Translations under genes and position numbers: made by a program
Notes under the pieces: generated by a model
Databases searched by the model: none
What the model was told of the DNA's origin: nothing
What the model saw: the letters and a program-made list of their open reading frames with translations, nothing else
Shown: positions 22,830-34,107 of the stretch, one piece after another
Layout: each line of letters opens with the position of its first letter
Numbering within the stretch: the first letter of the stretch is position 1
Assembly: GCF_034190915.1 (NCBI RefSeq)
Contig: NW_026947547.1
Span: 531,001-595,000, forward strand
Source of the DNA: Cavia porcellus
Lineage: Eukaryota > Chordata > Mammalia > Rodentia > Caviidae
Length of the DNA: 64,000 bases
Direction: 5' to 3'

Positions 22830-23647
22830 GGTTATGGTTAGAGTTTAGGTTTAGGGTTAGGGTTTAGGGTTTGGTTAGGGTTAGGGTTAGGTTTAGTTTT
22901 GGTTAGGGTTCGTTAGGGATAGGGTTACGGTTAGGTTTAGATTAGGGTTCGGGTTAGTCTTAGGGTTAGGGTTAGGTTTGGGATTAGAGTTAAGGTTGGT
23001 TTGGGTTAAGGTTAGGGTTAGGTTTATGATCAGCATTAGGTTTAGGTGTTAGGGTTAGGGTTAGTGTTTGGGTTAGGGTTAGGTATAGGGTTGGGTTCGG
23101 TTTCGGGTTAGAGTTAGGTTTAGGGTTGGGTTAGGTTTAGAATTAGGGTTGGGTTAGGGTTAGGGTTAGTGTTATTGGGTTATGGTTAGGGTTATGGTTA
23201 GGTTTATGGTTGGGTTTGGGTTAGGGTTAGGGTTAGGGTTAGGGTTAGGTTTATGTTTTGGGTTATGGTTGGGTTAATGTTAGTATTAGGGTTCGGTTTG
23301 GGTTAGTGTTAGGGTTACGGCTAGGGTTAGGGTTACGTTTGGGTTAGGTTTTGTGTTAGGTTAGGGTTAGTGTTAGGGTTAAGGTTAGGGTTATGTTTAG
23401 AGTTAGTGTTAGGGTTAGGGTTTCATTAGTGTTAGTGTTATGGTTCGGGTTATGGTTAGGTTTAGGGTTGGGGTTAGGTTTGTGTTTGTGGTTGGCAATA
23501 GGTTAATGGCAAGGTTTAGGGATAGGGTTAGGGTTAGGGTATGGTTTAGATTTGGTTAAGGTTGGTTAGGGTAAGTCTTAGGCTTAGGTTTATGTGTAGG
23601 GTAGGGTTAGTGTTAGGGTTAGGTTTATGGTTAGGGTTAGGGTTAGG
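22830..23647 (+). repeat. C early-to-mid fragment
   Basis: Enters at TGTTGGGTTATGG near 22,828 and runs through TTATGATCAGC, TTTCATTAG near 23,421 and TTTATGTGTAGGG near 23,590. It leaves near 23,620-23,648 to a fresh C start. Both ends are internal to the normal C sequence. Confidence 0.8.
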
Positions 23648-25477
23648 GCTACTATTAGGGGTAGGGTTAGGTTAAATGTTAGAGGTACTTTTAGGGTTGG
23701 GTTTGGGTTATGGTTATGGTTAGGGTTAGGGTTAGGGTTTGGCTTAGGGTATGGGTCAGGGTTAGTGTTAGGGTTAGGGTTAGTGTTGGGTTATGGTTAG
23801 AGTTTAGGTTTAGGGTTAGGGTTTAGGGTTTGGTTAGGGTTAGGGTTAGGTTTAGTTTTGGTTAGGGTTCGTTAGGGATAGGGTTAGGGATAGGGTTACG
23901 GTTAGGTTTAGATTAGGGTTCGGGTTAGTCTTAGGGTTAGGGTTAGGTTTGGGATTAGAGTTAAGGTTGGTTTGGGTTAAGGTTAGGGTTAGGTTTATGA
24001 TCAGCATTAGGTTTAGGTTTTATGGTTAGGGTTAGTGTTTGGGTTAGGGTTACGTATAGAGTTGGGTTCGGTTTCGGGTTAGAGTTAGGTTTAGGGTGGG
24101 GTTAGGTTTAGAATTAGGGTTGGGTTAGGGTTAGGGTTAGTGTTATTGGGTTATGGTTAGGGTTATGGTTAGGTTTATGGTTGGGTTTGGGTCAGGGTTA
24201 AGGTTAGGTTTAGGTTTAGGGTTATGTTTTGGGTTACGGTTGGGTTAATATTAGTATTAGGGTTCGGTTTGGGTTAGTGTTAGGGTTACGGCTAGGGTTA
24301 GGGTTACGTTTGGGTTAGGTTTTGTGTTGGTTAGGGTTAGGGTTAGGGTTAAGGTTAGGTTTATGGTTAGAGTTAGTGTTAGGGTTAGGGATTCATTAGT
24401 GTTAGTGTTATGGTTCGGGTTATGGTTAGGGTTGGGGTTGGGGTTAGGATTGTGTTTGTGGTTGGCGATAGGTTTACGGCAAGGTTTAGGGATAGGGTTA
24501 GGGTTAGGGTACGGTTTAGATTTGGTTAGGGTTGGTTAGGGTAAGTGTTAGGCTTAGGTTTATGTGTAGGGTAGGGTTAGTGTTAGGGTTAGGTTTAGGG
24601 TTAGGTTTAGTGTTAGATTTACGTTTAGGGTTAGGGTTGGGTTTCAGGTTAGGGTTAGGGTTAGGCTTTTGGTTAGCTTTAAGTTTAGGGTTAATTTAGG
24701 GTTGGTTTCGGGTGGTTAGATTTAGGGATAGGCTTAGGCTTAGGCTTAGGTTTAGAGTTAGGGTTACATTTAGAGTTAGGTTTAGTGTCAGGGTTGTGTT
24801 AGGGTTAGGTTTAGGGTTAGGGTTAGGTTTAGGCCTATGGTAGGGTAAGTGTAGCGTTAGGGTTAGGGTACTCTTACCGTTAGGGTTATGGTTATGGTTA
24901 GGGTTAGGGTTCGTGTTGGGTTAGTTTTAGGGTCAGTGTTAGGGTTGGGTTAGGGTTGCTGTTTGGGTTGTGGTTCAGGTTGGGGTTGGGGTTGGGTTTG
25001 GGTTTAAGGTTAGGGTTAGGTTTAGGGTTAGGTTTAGTGTAGGGTTAGGGTTAGGGATAGGGTTAGGTTTGGGTTAGTGTTAGGGTTAGGGATAGGTTTC
25101 GGGTTGGGTTAGGTTAGGGTTTGCGGTTGTGTTTCAGTTTGGGGTTGGCGTTGTGATTTGGGTTAGGCTAAGTGCTAGGGTTAGGGCTAGGGTTAGGGTT
25201 AGGTTGGGTTAGGGTTGGTTAGGCTTAGTGTTAGGGTTAGGGTTAGCATTAGGCTTAGGGTTAGGGTAAGGCTTAGTGTTAGAGTTACGGTTTGGGTTAG
25301 TGTTAGGGTTAGGGTTGAGTTAGGGTAAGTGTTAGGGTTAGGGTTAGGGTTCGAGTTAGCATTAGGATTAGGGATTACGGTTAGTGTTAGTGTTAGGGTT
25401 AGGGTTGGGTTAGGGTTAGGGTTAGGGTCAGGGTTAGTGTTAGTCTTAGAGCTAGGGTTAGGATTAGAGATAGGATT
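23648..25477 (+). repeat. C block, full length
   Basis: 1,830 bases with all C landmarks in order. TTTCATTAG is altered to ATTCATTAG near 24,389. Confidence 0.85.
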
Positions 25478-26583
25478 ATGTTTAGTGATAGTTTTAGGGT
25501 TAGGGTTGTGTTAGGTTTTATTGTTTGGGTTAGGGTTAGGGTTAGGCTTTGGTTTAGGGTCAGGTTTAGGGTTAGGGTTAACATTGGGGTAGGGTTAGGG
25601 TCAGGGTTAGGGTTAGTGTTAGGTTTAGGGTTAAGGGTTAGGGTTAGGGTTAGGGTTAGGTTTGGGTTAGGGTTAGCCGTAGGGTTAGGGTTAGGTTTAG
25701 TGATGGTTAGGGTTGGTTAGGGGTAAGCTTAAGATTAGGGTTACGGTTACATTTAGGTTTAGTTTAGGGTTAGGGTTAGGTTGAGGGTTATGTTTAGGTT
25801 TAGGTTTAGGGTTAGAGTTTGGGTTAATGTAGGAATAGAATTAAGGTTGGGTTGGGTTAGGGAAAGGGTTAAGTTTATGGTTAGCATTAGGTTTAGGAGT
25901 TATGGTTATTTGTTAGGCTTTGTGTTAGGGTTAGGTATAGGGTTTGGTTAGGTTTAGGGTTAGGGTTAGGCTTAGCATAAGGCTTAGGTTTAGGTTTAGT
26001 GTTAGAGTTAGGGTGAGGGTTTAGGGTTGGGGTTAGGGTTAGGGTTAGTGTTAGGGTTAGGGTTAGGTGTTAGGTTTAGTGTTAGGGTTAGTGTTGGGTT
26101 AGTGTTAGGCTTAGGGTTAGGGTTAGGTTTATTGTTGGTTAGGGTTCGTTAGGGATAGGGTTATGGTTAGGCTTACAGTTAGGTTTAGATTAGGGTTCAG
26201 GTTAGGCTTAGGGTTAGGGTTACGGTTGGGATTAGAGTTAAGGTTGGTTCGGGTTATGGTTAGCGTTCGGTTTATGGTCATCATTATGTTTAGGTGTTAG
26301 GGTTAGGGTTAGTGTTTGGGTTAGGGTTAGGGTTAGGGTTGGGTTCGGTTTCGGGTTAGGGTTGGGTTAGGTTTAGAATTAAGGTTGGGTTAGGGTTAGT
26401 GTTAGGGTTAGCGTTAAGGTTAGGGTTAACTTTTGGGTTAGGGTTAGATTAGTGTTAGGCTTAGAGTTAGGGTTAGGGTTACGTTTAGTATTGGATTAGG
26501 TGTAAGTTTAGAGTTAGGGTTATTGTTAGAGTTAGGGTTAGGGTTAGGGTCAGGGTTAGCGTTAGGCTTAGAGCTAGGGTTAG
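25478..26583 (+). repeat. A block
   Basis: Full set of A landmarks; AAGCTT at 25,725-25,730. The start reads ATGTTTAGTGATAGTTTTAGG, with a TTTT variant that other A copies lack. Confidence 0.85.
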
Positions 26584-26740
26584 GATGAGAGATAGGATTA
26601 GGTTTAGTGTTATTGTTAGGTTTAGGGTTGGGTTACGTTTTATTGTTTAGGTTAGGGTTAGGGTTAGGCTTTGGGTTAGGGTCAGGGTTAGGGTTAGGTT
26701 TAGCGTTGGGTTAGGGTTAGGGTCAGGGTTAGGGTTAGTG

Positions 26741-26781
<41 letters not shown>

Positions 26782-27844
26782 GGTTAGGGTTGAGTTAGGG
26801 TTAACCTTAGGGTTAGGGTTAGGTTTAGTGATGGTTAGGGTTGGTTAGGGTTAGGGTTAGCATTATGCTTAGGGTTAGGGTAAGGCTTAGGATTAGGGTT
26901 ACTGTTTGGGTTAGTGTTAGGGTTAGGGTTGGTTTAGGGTAAGTGTTAGGGTTAGGTTTAAGGTTCGAGTTAGTGTTACGATTAGGGGTTAGGGTTAGGG
27001 TTAGGGTTAGGGTTGGGTTAGGGTTAGGGTCAGGGTTAGCGTTAGGCTTAGAGCTAGGGTTAGGATTAGAGATAGGATTAGGTTTAGTGTTAGTGTTAGG
27101 GTTAGGGTTGGGTTAGGTTTTATTGTTTGGGTTAGGGTTAGGGTTAGGCTTTGGGTTAGGTTCAGGGTTAGGATTAGGGTTAGCGTTGGGTTAGGGTTAC
27201 GGTCAGGGTTAGGGTTAGTGTTAGGGTTAGGGTACTCTTATCATTAGGGTTATGGTTGTGGTTAGGGTTAGGGTTCGTGTTGGGTTAGGTTTAGGGTTTG
27301 GTTTAGGGTTGGGTTAGGATTGCTGTTGGGGTTGTGGTTCCGGTTGGAGTTTGGGATTGGGTTTGGCTTTAAGGTTAGGGTTAGGTTTAGGGTTAGGTTT
27401 AGGGTAGGGTTAGGGTTAGGGATAGGGTTAGGGTTGCGTTAGTGTTATGGTTAGGGATAGGTTTAGTGTTGGGTTAGTTTAGGGTTTGCGGTTGAGTTTT
27501 GATTTGGGGTTGGCGCTGGGGTTTTGGTTAGGATAAGTGCTAGGGTTAGGGTTAGGGTTAGGTTTGGTTAGGGTTGGTTAGGCTTAGTGCTAGGGTAGGG
27601 TTAGCGTTAGGCTTAGGGTTAGGGTAAGGCTTAGGGTTAGGGTTACGTTTTGGGTTAGTGTTAGTGTTAGGGTTGTGTTAGGGTAAGTGTTAGGGTTAGT
27701 TTTAGGGTTCGGGTTAGGGTTAGGATTAGGGGTTAGGGTTAGGGTTGGGTTAGGGTAAGTGTTAGGGTGAGGGTTAGGGTTCGGGTTAGGGTTAGGTTTA
27801 GAGGTCATGGTTAGGGTTAGCGTTAGGCTTAGAGCTAGGGTTAG
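26584..27844 (+). repeat. B+B2 unit
   Basis: 1,261 bases. The core word is GTTACGTTTTATTG (with ACG, shared with 31,494 and 58,214). The B2 half has TACTCTTATCATTAGG near 27,232 and the private spelling TTAGGATTGCTGTTGGGG near 27,306, which reappears at 33.2 kb. Confidence 0.85.
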
Positions 27845-28480
27845 GATGAGAGATAGGATTAGGTTTAGTGTTATTGTTAGGTTTAGGGTTGGGTTAGGTT
27901 TTATTGTTTAGGTTAGGGTTAGGTTTAGGCTTTGGGTTAGGGTCAGGGTTAGGTTTAGGTTTAGCGTTGGTTTAGGGTTAGGTTCAGGGTTAGGGTTAGT
28001 GTTAGGGTTAGGGTTAGGGGTTAGGCTTAGGGTTAGGGTTAGGGTTGAGTTATGGTTAACCTTAGGGTTAGGGTTAGGTTTAGTGATGGTTAGGGTTGGT
28101 TAGGGTTAGGGTTAGCATTAGGCTTAGGGTTAGGGTAAGGCTTAGGATTATTGTTACTCTTTGGGTTAGTGTTAGGCTTAGGGTTGGTTTAGGGTAAGTG
28201 TTAGGGTTAGGTTTAAGGTTCGAGTTAGGGTTACGATTAGGGGTTAGGGTTAGGGTTAGGGTTAGGTTTGGGTTAGGGTTAGGGTCAGGGTTAGCGTTAG
28301 GCTTAGACCTAGGGTTAGCATTAGAGATAGGATTAGGTTTATTGTTAATGTTAGGGTTAGGGTTGGGTTAGGTTTTATTGTTTGGGTTAGAGATAGGGTT
28401 AAGCTTTGGGTTAGGGTCAGGGTTAGGGTTACGGTTAGCGTTGGGTTAGGGTTAGGTTTAGGGTTAGGGTTAGGGTTAGG
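27845..28480 (+). repeat. B block, long form
   Basis: 636 bases; B3 core GCATTAGAGATAGG near 28,318 and AAGCTTTGGG near 28,402. Confidence 0.8.
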
Positions 28481-30322
28481 GCTACTATTAGGGGTAGGGT
28501 TAGGTTAAATGTTAGAGGTACTTTTAGGGTTGGGTTTGGGTTATGGTTATGGTTAGGGTTAGGGTTAGGGTTTGGCTTAGCGTATGGGTCAGGGTTAGGG
28601 TTAGGGTTAGGGTTAGTGTTGGGTTATGGTTAGAGTTTAGGTTTTAGGTTAGGGTTTAGGTTTGGGTTAGGGTTAGGCTTAGGGTTAGGGTTAGGTTTAG
28701 TTTTGGTTAGGGTTCGTTAGGGATAGGGTTAGGGATAGCGTTACGGTTAGGTTTAGATTAGGGTTCGGGTTAGTCTTAGGGTTAGGGTTGGTTTGGGATT
28801 AGAGTTAAGGTTGGTTTGGGTTAAGGTTAGGGTTAGGTTTATGATCAGCATTAGGTTTAGGTGTTATGGTTAGGGTTAGTGTTTGGGTTAGGGTTACGTA
28901 TAGAGTTGGGTTCGGTTTCGGGTTAGAGTTAAGTTTAGGGTGGGGTTAGGTTTAGAATTAGGGTTGGGTTAGTGTTAGGGTTAGTGTTATTGGGTTATGG
29001 TTATGGTTATGGTTAGATTTATGGTTGGGTTTGGGTCAGGGTTAAGGTTAGGTTTACGGTTAGGTTTATGTTTTGGGTTACGATTGGGTTAATGTTAGTA
29101 TTAGGGTTCGGTTTGGGTTAGTGTTAGGGTTACGGCTAGGGTTAGGGTTACGTTTGGGTTAGGTTTTGTGTTAGGTTAGGGTTAGGGTTAGGGTTAAGGT
29201 TAGGGTTATGGTTAGAGTTAGTGTTAGGGTTAGGGTTTCATTAGTGTTAGTGTTATGGTTCGGGTTATGGTTAGGGTTGGGGTTGGGGTTAGGTTTGTGT
29301 TTGTGGTTGGCGATAGGTTTACGGCAAGGTTTAGGGATAGGGTTAGGGTTAGGGTACGGTTTAGATTTGGTTAGGGTTGGTTAGGGTAAGTGTTAGGCTT
29401 AGGTTTATGTGTAGGGTAGGGTTAGTGTTAGGGTTAGGTTTAGGGTTAGGATTAGGGTTAGATTTACGTTTAGGGTTAGGGTTGGGTTTCAGGTTAGGGT
29501 TAGGGTTAGTCTTTTGTTTAGCTTTAAGTTTAGGGTTAATTTAGGGTTCGTTTCGGGTGGTTAGGTTTAGGGATAGGCTTAGGCTTAGGCTTAGGTTTAG
29601 AGTTAGGGTTACATTTAGAGTTAGGTTTAGTGTCAGGGTTGTGTTAGGGTTAGGTTTAGGGTTAGGGTTAGGTTTAGGCCTATGGTAGGGTAAGTGTAGC
29701 GTTAGGGTTAGGGTACTCTTACCGTTAGGGTTATGGTTATGGTTAGTGTTAGGGTTCGTGTTGGGTTAGGTTTAGGGTCAGGGTTAGGGTTGGGTTAGGG
29801 TTGCTGTTTGGGTTGTGGTTCAGGTTGGGGTTGGGGTTGGGTTTGGGTTTAAGGTTAGGGTTAGGTTTAGGGTTAGGTTTAGTGTAGGGTTAGGGTTAGG
29901 GATAGGGTTAGGTTTGGGTTAGTGTTAGGGTTAGGGATAGGTTTTGGGTTGGGTTAGGTTAGGATTTGCGGTTGTGTTTCGCTTTGGGGTTGGCGTTGGG
30001 ATTTGGGTTAGGGTAAGTGCTAGGGTTAGGGCTAGGGTTAGGGTTAGGTTGGGTTAGGGTTGGTTAGGCTTAGTGTTAGGGTTATGGTTAATATTAGGCT
30101 TAGGGTTAGGGTAAGGCTTAGGGTTAGAGTTACGGTTTGGGTTAGTGTTAGGGTTAGGGTTGAGTTAGGGTAAGTGTTAGGGTTAGGGTTAGGGTTCGAG
30201 TTAGCATTAGGATTAGGGATTATGGTTAGTGTTACGGTTAGGGTTAGGGTTGGGTTAGGGTTAGGGTTAGGGTCAGGGTTAGTGTTAGTCTAAGAGCTAG
30301 GGTTAGGATTAGAGATAGGATT
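28481..30322 (+). repeat. C block, full length
   Basis: 1,842 bases, all C landmarks in order; CTTTTGGTTAGC is altered to CTTTTGTTTAGC near 29,511. Confidence 0.85.
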
Positions 30323-31446
30323 ATGTTTAGTGATAGTGTTAGGGTTAGGATTGTGTTAGGTTTTATTGTTTGGGTTAGGGTTAGGGTTAGGCTTTGGGTT
30401 AGGGTCAGGTTTAGGGTTAGGGTTAACGTTGGGGTAGGGTTAGGTTCAGGGTTAGGGTTAGTGTTAGGTTTAGGGTTAAGGGTTAGGGTTAGGGTTAGGG
30501 TTAGGTTTGTGTTAGGGTTAGCCTTAGGGTTAGGGTTAGGTTTAGTGATGGTTAGGGTTGGTTAGGGGTAAGCTTAAGGTTAGGGTTACGGTTACATTTA
30601 GGTTTAGTTTAGGGTTAGGGTTAGGTTGAGGGTTAGGTTTAGGTTTAGGTTTAGGGTTAGAGTTTGGGTTAATGTAGGAATAGAATTAAGGTTGGGTTGG
30701 GTTAGGGATAGGGTTAAGTTTATGGTTAGCATTAGGTTTAGGAGTTAGGGTTAGTTGTTAGGCTTTGTGTTAGGGTTAGGTATAGGGTTTGGTTAGGTTT
30801 AGGGTTAGGGTTAGGCTTAGCATAAGGGTTAGGTTTAGGTTTAGTGTTAGAGTTAGGGTGAGGGTTTAGGGTTGGGGTTAGGGTTAGGGTTAGTGTTAGG
30901 GTTAGGGTTAGGGTTAGGTGTTAGGTTTAGTGTTAGGTTTAGTGTTGGGTTAGGGTTAGGCTTAGGGTTAGTGTTAGGTTTAGTGTTGGTTAGGGTTCGT
31001 TAGGGATAGGGTTATGGTTAGGCTTACAGTTAGGTTTAGATTAGGGTTCAGGTTAGGCTTAGGGTTAGGGTTACGGTTGGGATTAGAGTTAAGGTTGGTT
31101 CGGGTTATGGTTAGCGTTAGGTTTATGGTCATCATTATGTTTAGGTGTTAGTGTTAGGGTTAGTGTTTGGGTTAGGGTTAGGGTTAGGGTTGGGTTCGGT
31201 TTCGGGTTAGGGTTAGGTTTAGGGTTGGGTTAGGTTTAGAATTAAGGTTGGGTTAGGGTTAGGGTTAGGGTTAGCGTTAAGGTTAGGGTTAACTTTTGGG
31301 TTAGGGTTAGATTAGTGTTAGGCTTAGAGTTAGGGTTAGGGTTACGTTTAGTATTGGATTAGGTGTAAGATTAGAGTTAGGGTTAGGGTTAGAGTTAGGG
31401 TTAGGGTTAGGGTCAGGGTTAGCGTTAGGCTTAGAGCTAGGGTTAG
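30323..31446 (+). repeat. A block
   Basis: Full set of A landmarks; AAGCTT at 30,570-30,575; GTATTGGATTAGGTGTAAG near 31,350. Confidence 0.85.
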
Positions 31447-31908
31447 GATGAGAGATAGGATTAGGTTTAGTGTTATTGTTAGGTTTAGGGTTGGGTTACG
31501 TTTTATTGTTTAGGTTAGGGCTAGGGTTAGGCTTGGGTTAGGGTCAGGGTTAGGGTTAGGTTTAGCGTTGGGTTAGGTTTAGGGTCAAGGTTAGGGTTAG
31601 TGTTAGGGTTAGTGTTAGGGGTTAGGGTTAGGGTTAGGGTTAGGGTTGAGTTAGTGTTAACCTTAGGGTTAGGGTTAGGTTTTGTGATGGTTAGGGTTGG
31701 TTAGGGTTAGGGTTAGCATTAGGCTTAGGGTTAGTGTAAGGCTTAGGATTAGGGTTACTGTTTGGGTTAGTGTTAGGGATAGGGTTGGTTTAGGGTAAGT
31801 GTTAGGGTTAGGTTTAAGGTTCGAGTTAGGGTTACGATTAGGGGTTAGCGTTATGGTTAGGGTTAGGGTAGCGTTAGGGTTAGGTTTAGGGTTAGGGTTA
31901 GGGTTAAG
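31447..31908 (+). repeat. B block, short form
   Basis: 462 bases. Private spellings GTTACGTTTTATTG near 31,495 and GGTTTTGTGATGG near 31,678 recur at 58.2-58.4 kb, marking a shared recent ancestor. Confidence 0.8.
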
Positions 31909-33225
31909 GCTACTATTAGGGGTAGGGTTATGTTAAATGTTAGAGGTACTTTTAGGGTTGGGTTTGGGTTATGGTTATGGTTAGGGTTAGGGTTAGGGTT
32001 AGGCTTTGGCTTAGGGTATGGCTCAGGGTTAGGGTTAGGGTTAGGGTTAGTGTTGGGTTATGGTTAGAGTTTAGGTTTAGGTTTAGGGTTTAGGGTTGGG
32101 TTAGGGTTAGGCTTAGGGTTAGGGTTAGGTTTAGTTTTGGTTAGGGTTCGTTAGGGATAGGGTTAGGGATAGGGTTACGGTTAGGTTTAGATTAGGGTTC
32201 GGGTTAGTCTTCGGGTTAGGGTTAGGTTTGGGATTAGAGTTAAGGTTGGTTTGGGTTAAGGTTAGGGTTAGGTTTATGATCAGCATTAGGTTTAGGTGTT
32301 AGGGTTAGGGTTAGTGTTTGGGTTAGGGTTAGGTATAGGATTGGGTTCGGTTTCGGGTTAGAGTTAGGTTTAGGGTTGGTTTAGGTTTAGAATTAGGGTT
32401 GGGTTAGGGTTAGGGTTAGTGTTATTGGGTTATGGTTAGGGTTATGGTTAGGTTTATGGTTGGGTTTGGGTTAGGGTTAGGGTTAGGGTTAGGGTTATGT
32501 TTTGGGTTATGGTTGGGTTAATGTTAGTATTAGGGTTCGGTTTGGGTTAGTGTTAGGGTTACGGCTAGGGTTAGGGTTACATTTGGGTTAGGTTTTGTGT
32601 TAGGTTAGGGTTAGGGTTAGGGTTAAGGTTAGGGTTATGGTTAGAGTTAGTGTTAGGGTTAGGGTTTCATTAGTGTTAGTGTTATGGTTCGGGTTATGGT
32701 TAGGGTTGGGGTTGGGGTTAGGTTTGTGTTTGTGGTTGGCGATAGGTTTACGGCAAGGTTTAGGGATAGGGTTAGGGTTAGGGTACGGTTTAGATTTGGT
32801 TAGGGTTGGTTAGGGTAAGTGTTAGGCTTAGGTTTATGTGTAGGGTAGGGTTAGTGTTAGGGTTAGGTTTAGGTTTAGGGTTAGGGTTAGATTTACGTTT
32901 AGGTTTAGGGTTGGGTTTCAGGTTAGGGTTAGGGTTAGGCTTTTGGTTAGCTTTAAGTTTAGGGTAAATTTAGGGATGGTTTCGGGTGGTTAGGTTTAGG
33001 GATAGGCTTAGGCTTAGGCTTAGGTTTAGAGTTAGGGTTACATTTAGAGTTAGGTTTAATGTCAGGGTTGTGTTACGGTTAGGGTTAGGGTTAGGGTTAG
33101 GTTTAGGCCTATGGTAGGGTAAGTGTAGTGTTAGCGTTAGGGTACTCTTACCGTTAGGGTTATGGTTATGGTTAGGGTTAAGGTTCGCGTTGGGTTAGGT
33201 TTAGGGTCAGGGTTAAGGTTGGGTT
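31909..33225 (+). repeat. C block, truncated in its late part
   Basis: Normal C to about 33,200, including TACTCTTACCGTTAGG near 33,147. It then switches to B2-type late words (TTGCTGTTGGGG, GTTCCGG). The private word GTCTTCGGGTTAGG near 32,207 recurs at 58,927. Confidence 0.8.
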
Positions 33226-33471
33226 AGGATTGCTGTTGGGGTTGTGGTTCCGGTTGGAGTTTGGGATTGGGTTTGGCTTTAAGGTTAGGGTTAGGTTTAG
33301 GGTTAGGTTTAGGGTAGGGTTAGGGTTAGGGATAGGGTTAGGGTTGCGTTAGTGTTATGGTTAGGGATAGGTTTAGGGTTGGGTTAGTGTAGGGTTAGGG
33401 TTAGTGTTAGGGTTAGGGTTAGGGTTAGGGGTCAGGGTTAGGGTTAGCGTTAGGCTTAGAGCTAGGGTTAG
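33226..33471 (+). repeat. B2 late fragment
   Basis: TTAGGATTGCTGTTGGGG and GTTCCGGTTGGAG match the B2 half near 27,306. It ends near 33,393, where the TTTGCGGTTGAG to GGCGCTGGGG stretch is skipped and GGGGTCAGGG leads directly into B. Confidence 0.75.
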
Positions 33472-34107
33472 GATGAGAGATAGGATTAAGTTTAGTGTTA
33501 TTGTTAGGTTTAGGGTTGGGTTAGGTTTTATTGTTTAGGTTAGGGTTAGGTTTAGGCTTTGGGTTAGGGTCAGGGTTAGGTTTAGGTTTAGCGTTGGGTT
33601 AGGGTTAGGGTCAGGGTTAGGGTTAGTGTTAGGGTTAGGGTTAGGGGTTAGGGTTAGGGTTAGGGTTAGGGTTGAGTTAGGGTTAACCTTAGTGTTAGGG
33701 TTAGGTTTAGTGATGGTTAGGGTTGGTTAGGGTTAGGGTTAGCATTAGGCTTAGGGTTAGGGTAAGGCTTAGGATTAGGGTTACTCTTTGGGTTAGTGTT
33801 AGGCTTAGGGTTGGTTTAGGGTAAGTGTTAGGGTTAGGTTTAAGGTTCGAGTTAGGGTTACGATTAGGGGTTAGGGTTAGGGTTAGGGTTAGGTTTGGGT
33901 TAGGGTTAGGGTCAGGGTTAGCGTTAGGCTTAGACCTAGGTTTAGCATTAGAGATAGGATTAGGTTTAGTGTTAATGTTAGGGTTAGGGTTGGGTTAGGT
34001 TTTATTGTTTGGGTTAGGGATAGGGTTAAGCTTTGGGTTAGGGTCAGGGTTAGGGTTACGGTTAGCGTTGGGTTAGGGTTAGGTTTAGGGTTAGGGTTAG
34101 GGTTAGG
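33472..34107 (+). repeat. B block, long form
   Basis: 636 bases; B3 core GCATTAGAGATAGG near 33,947; AAGCTTTGGG near 34,028. Confidence 0.8.

Noticed and set aside
25399..25584. Minus-strand ORF of Leu-Thr repeats, and one at 27,590-27,808 of Pro-Asn repeats
   Set aside because: They are translations of the complementary CCCTAA repeat and carry no other signal.
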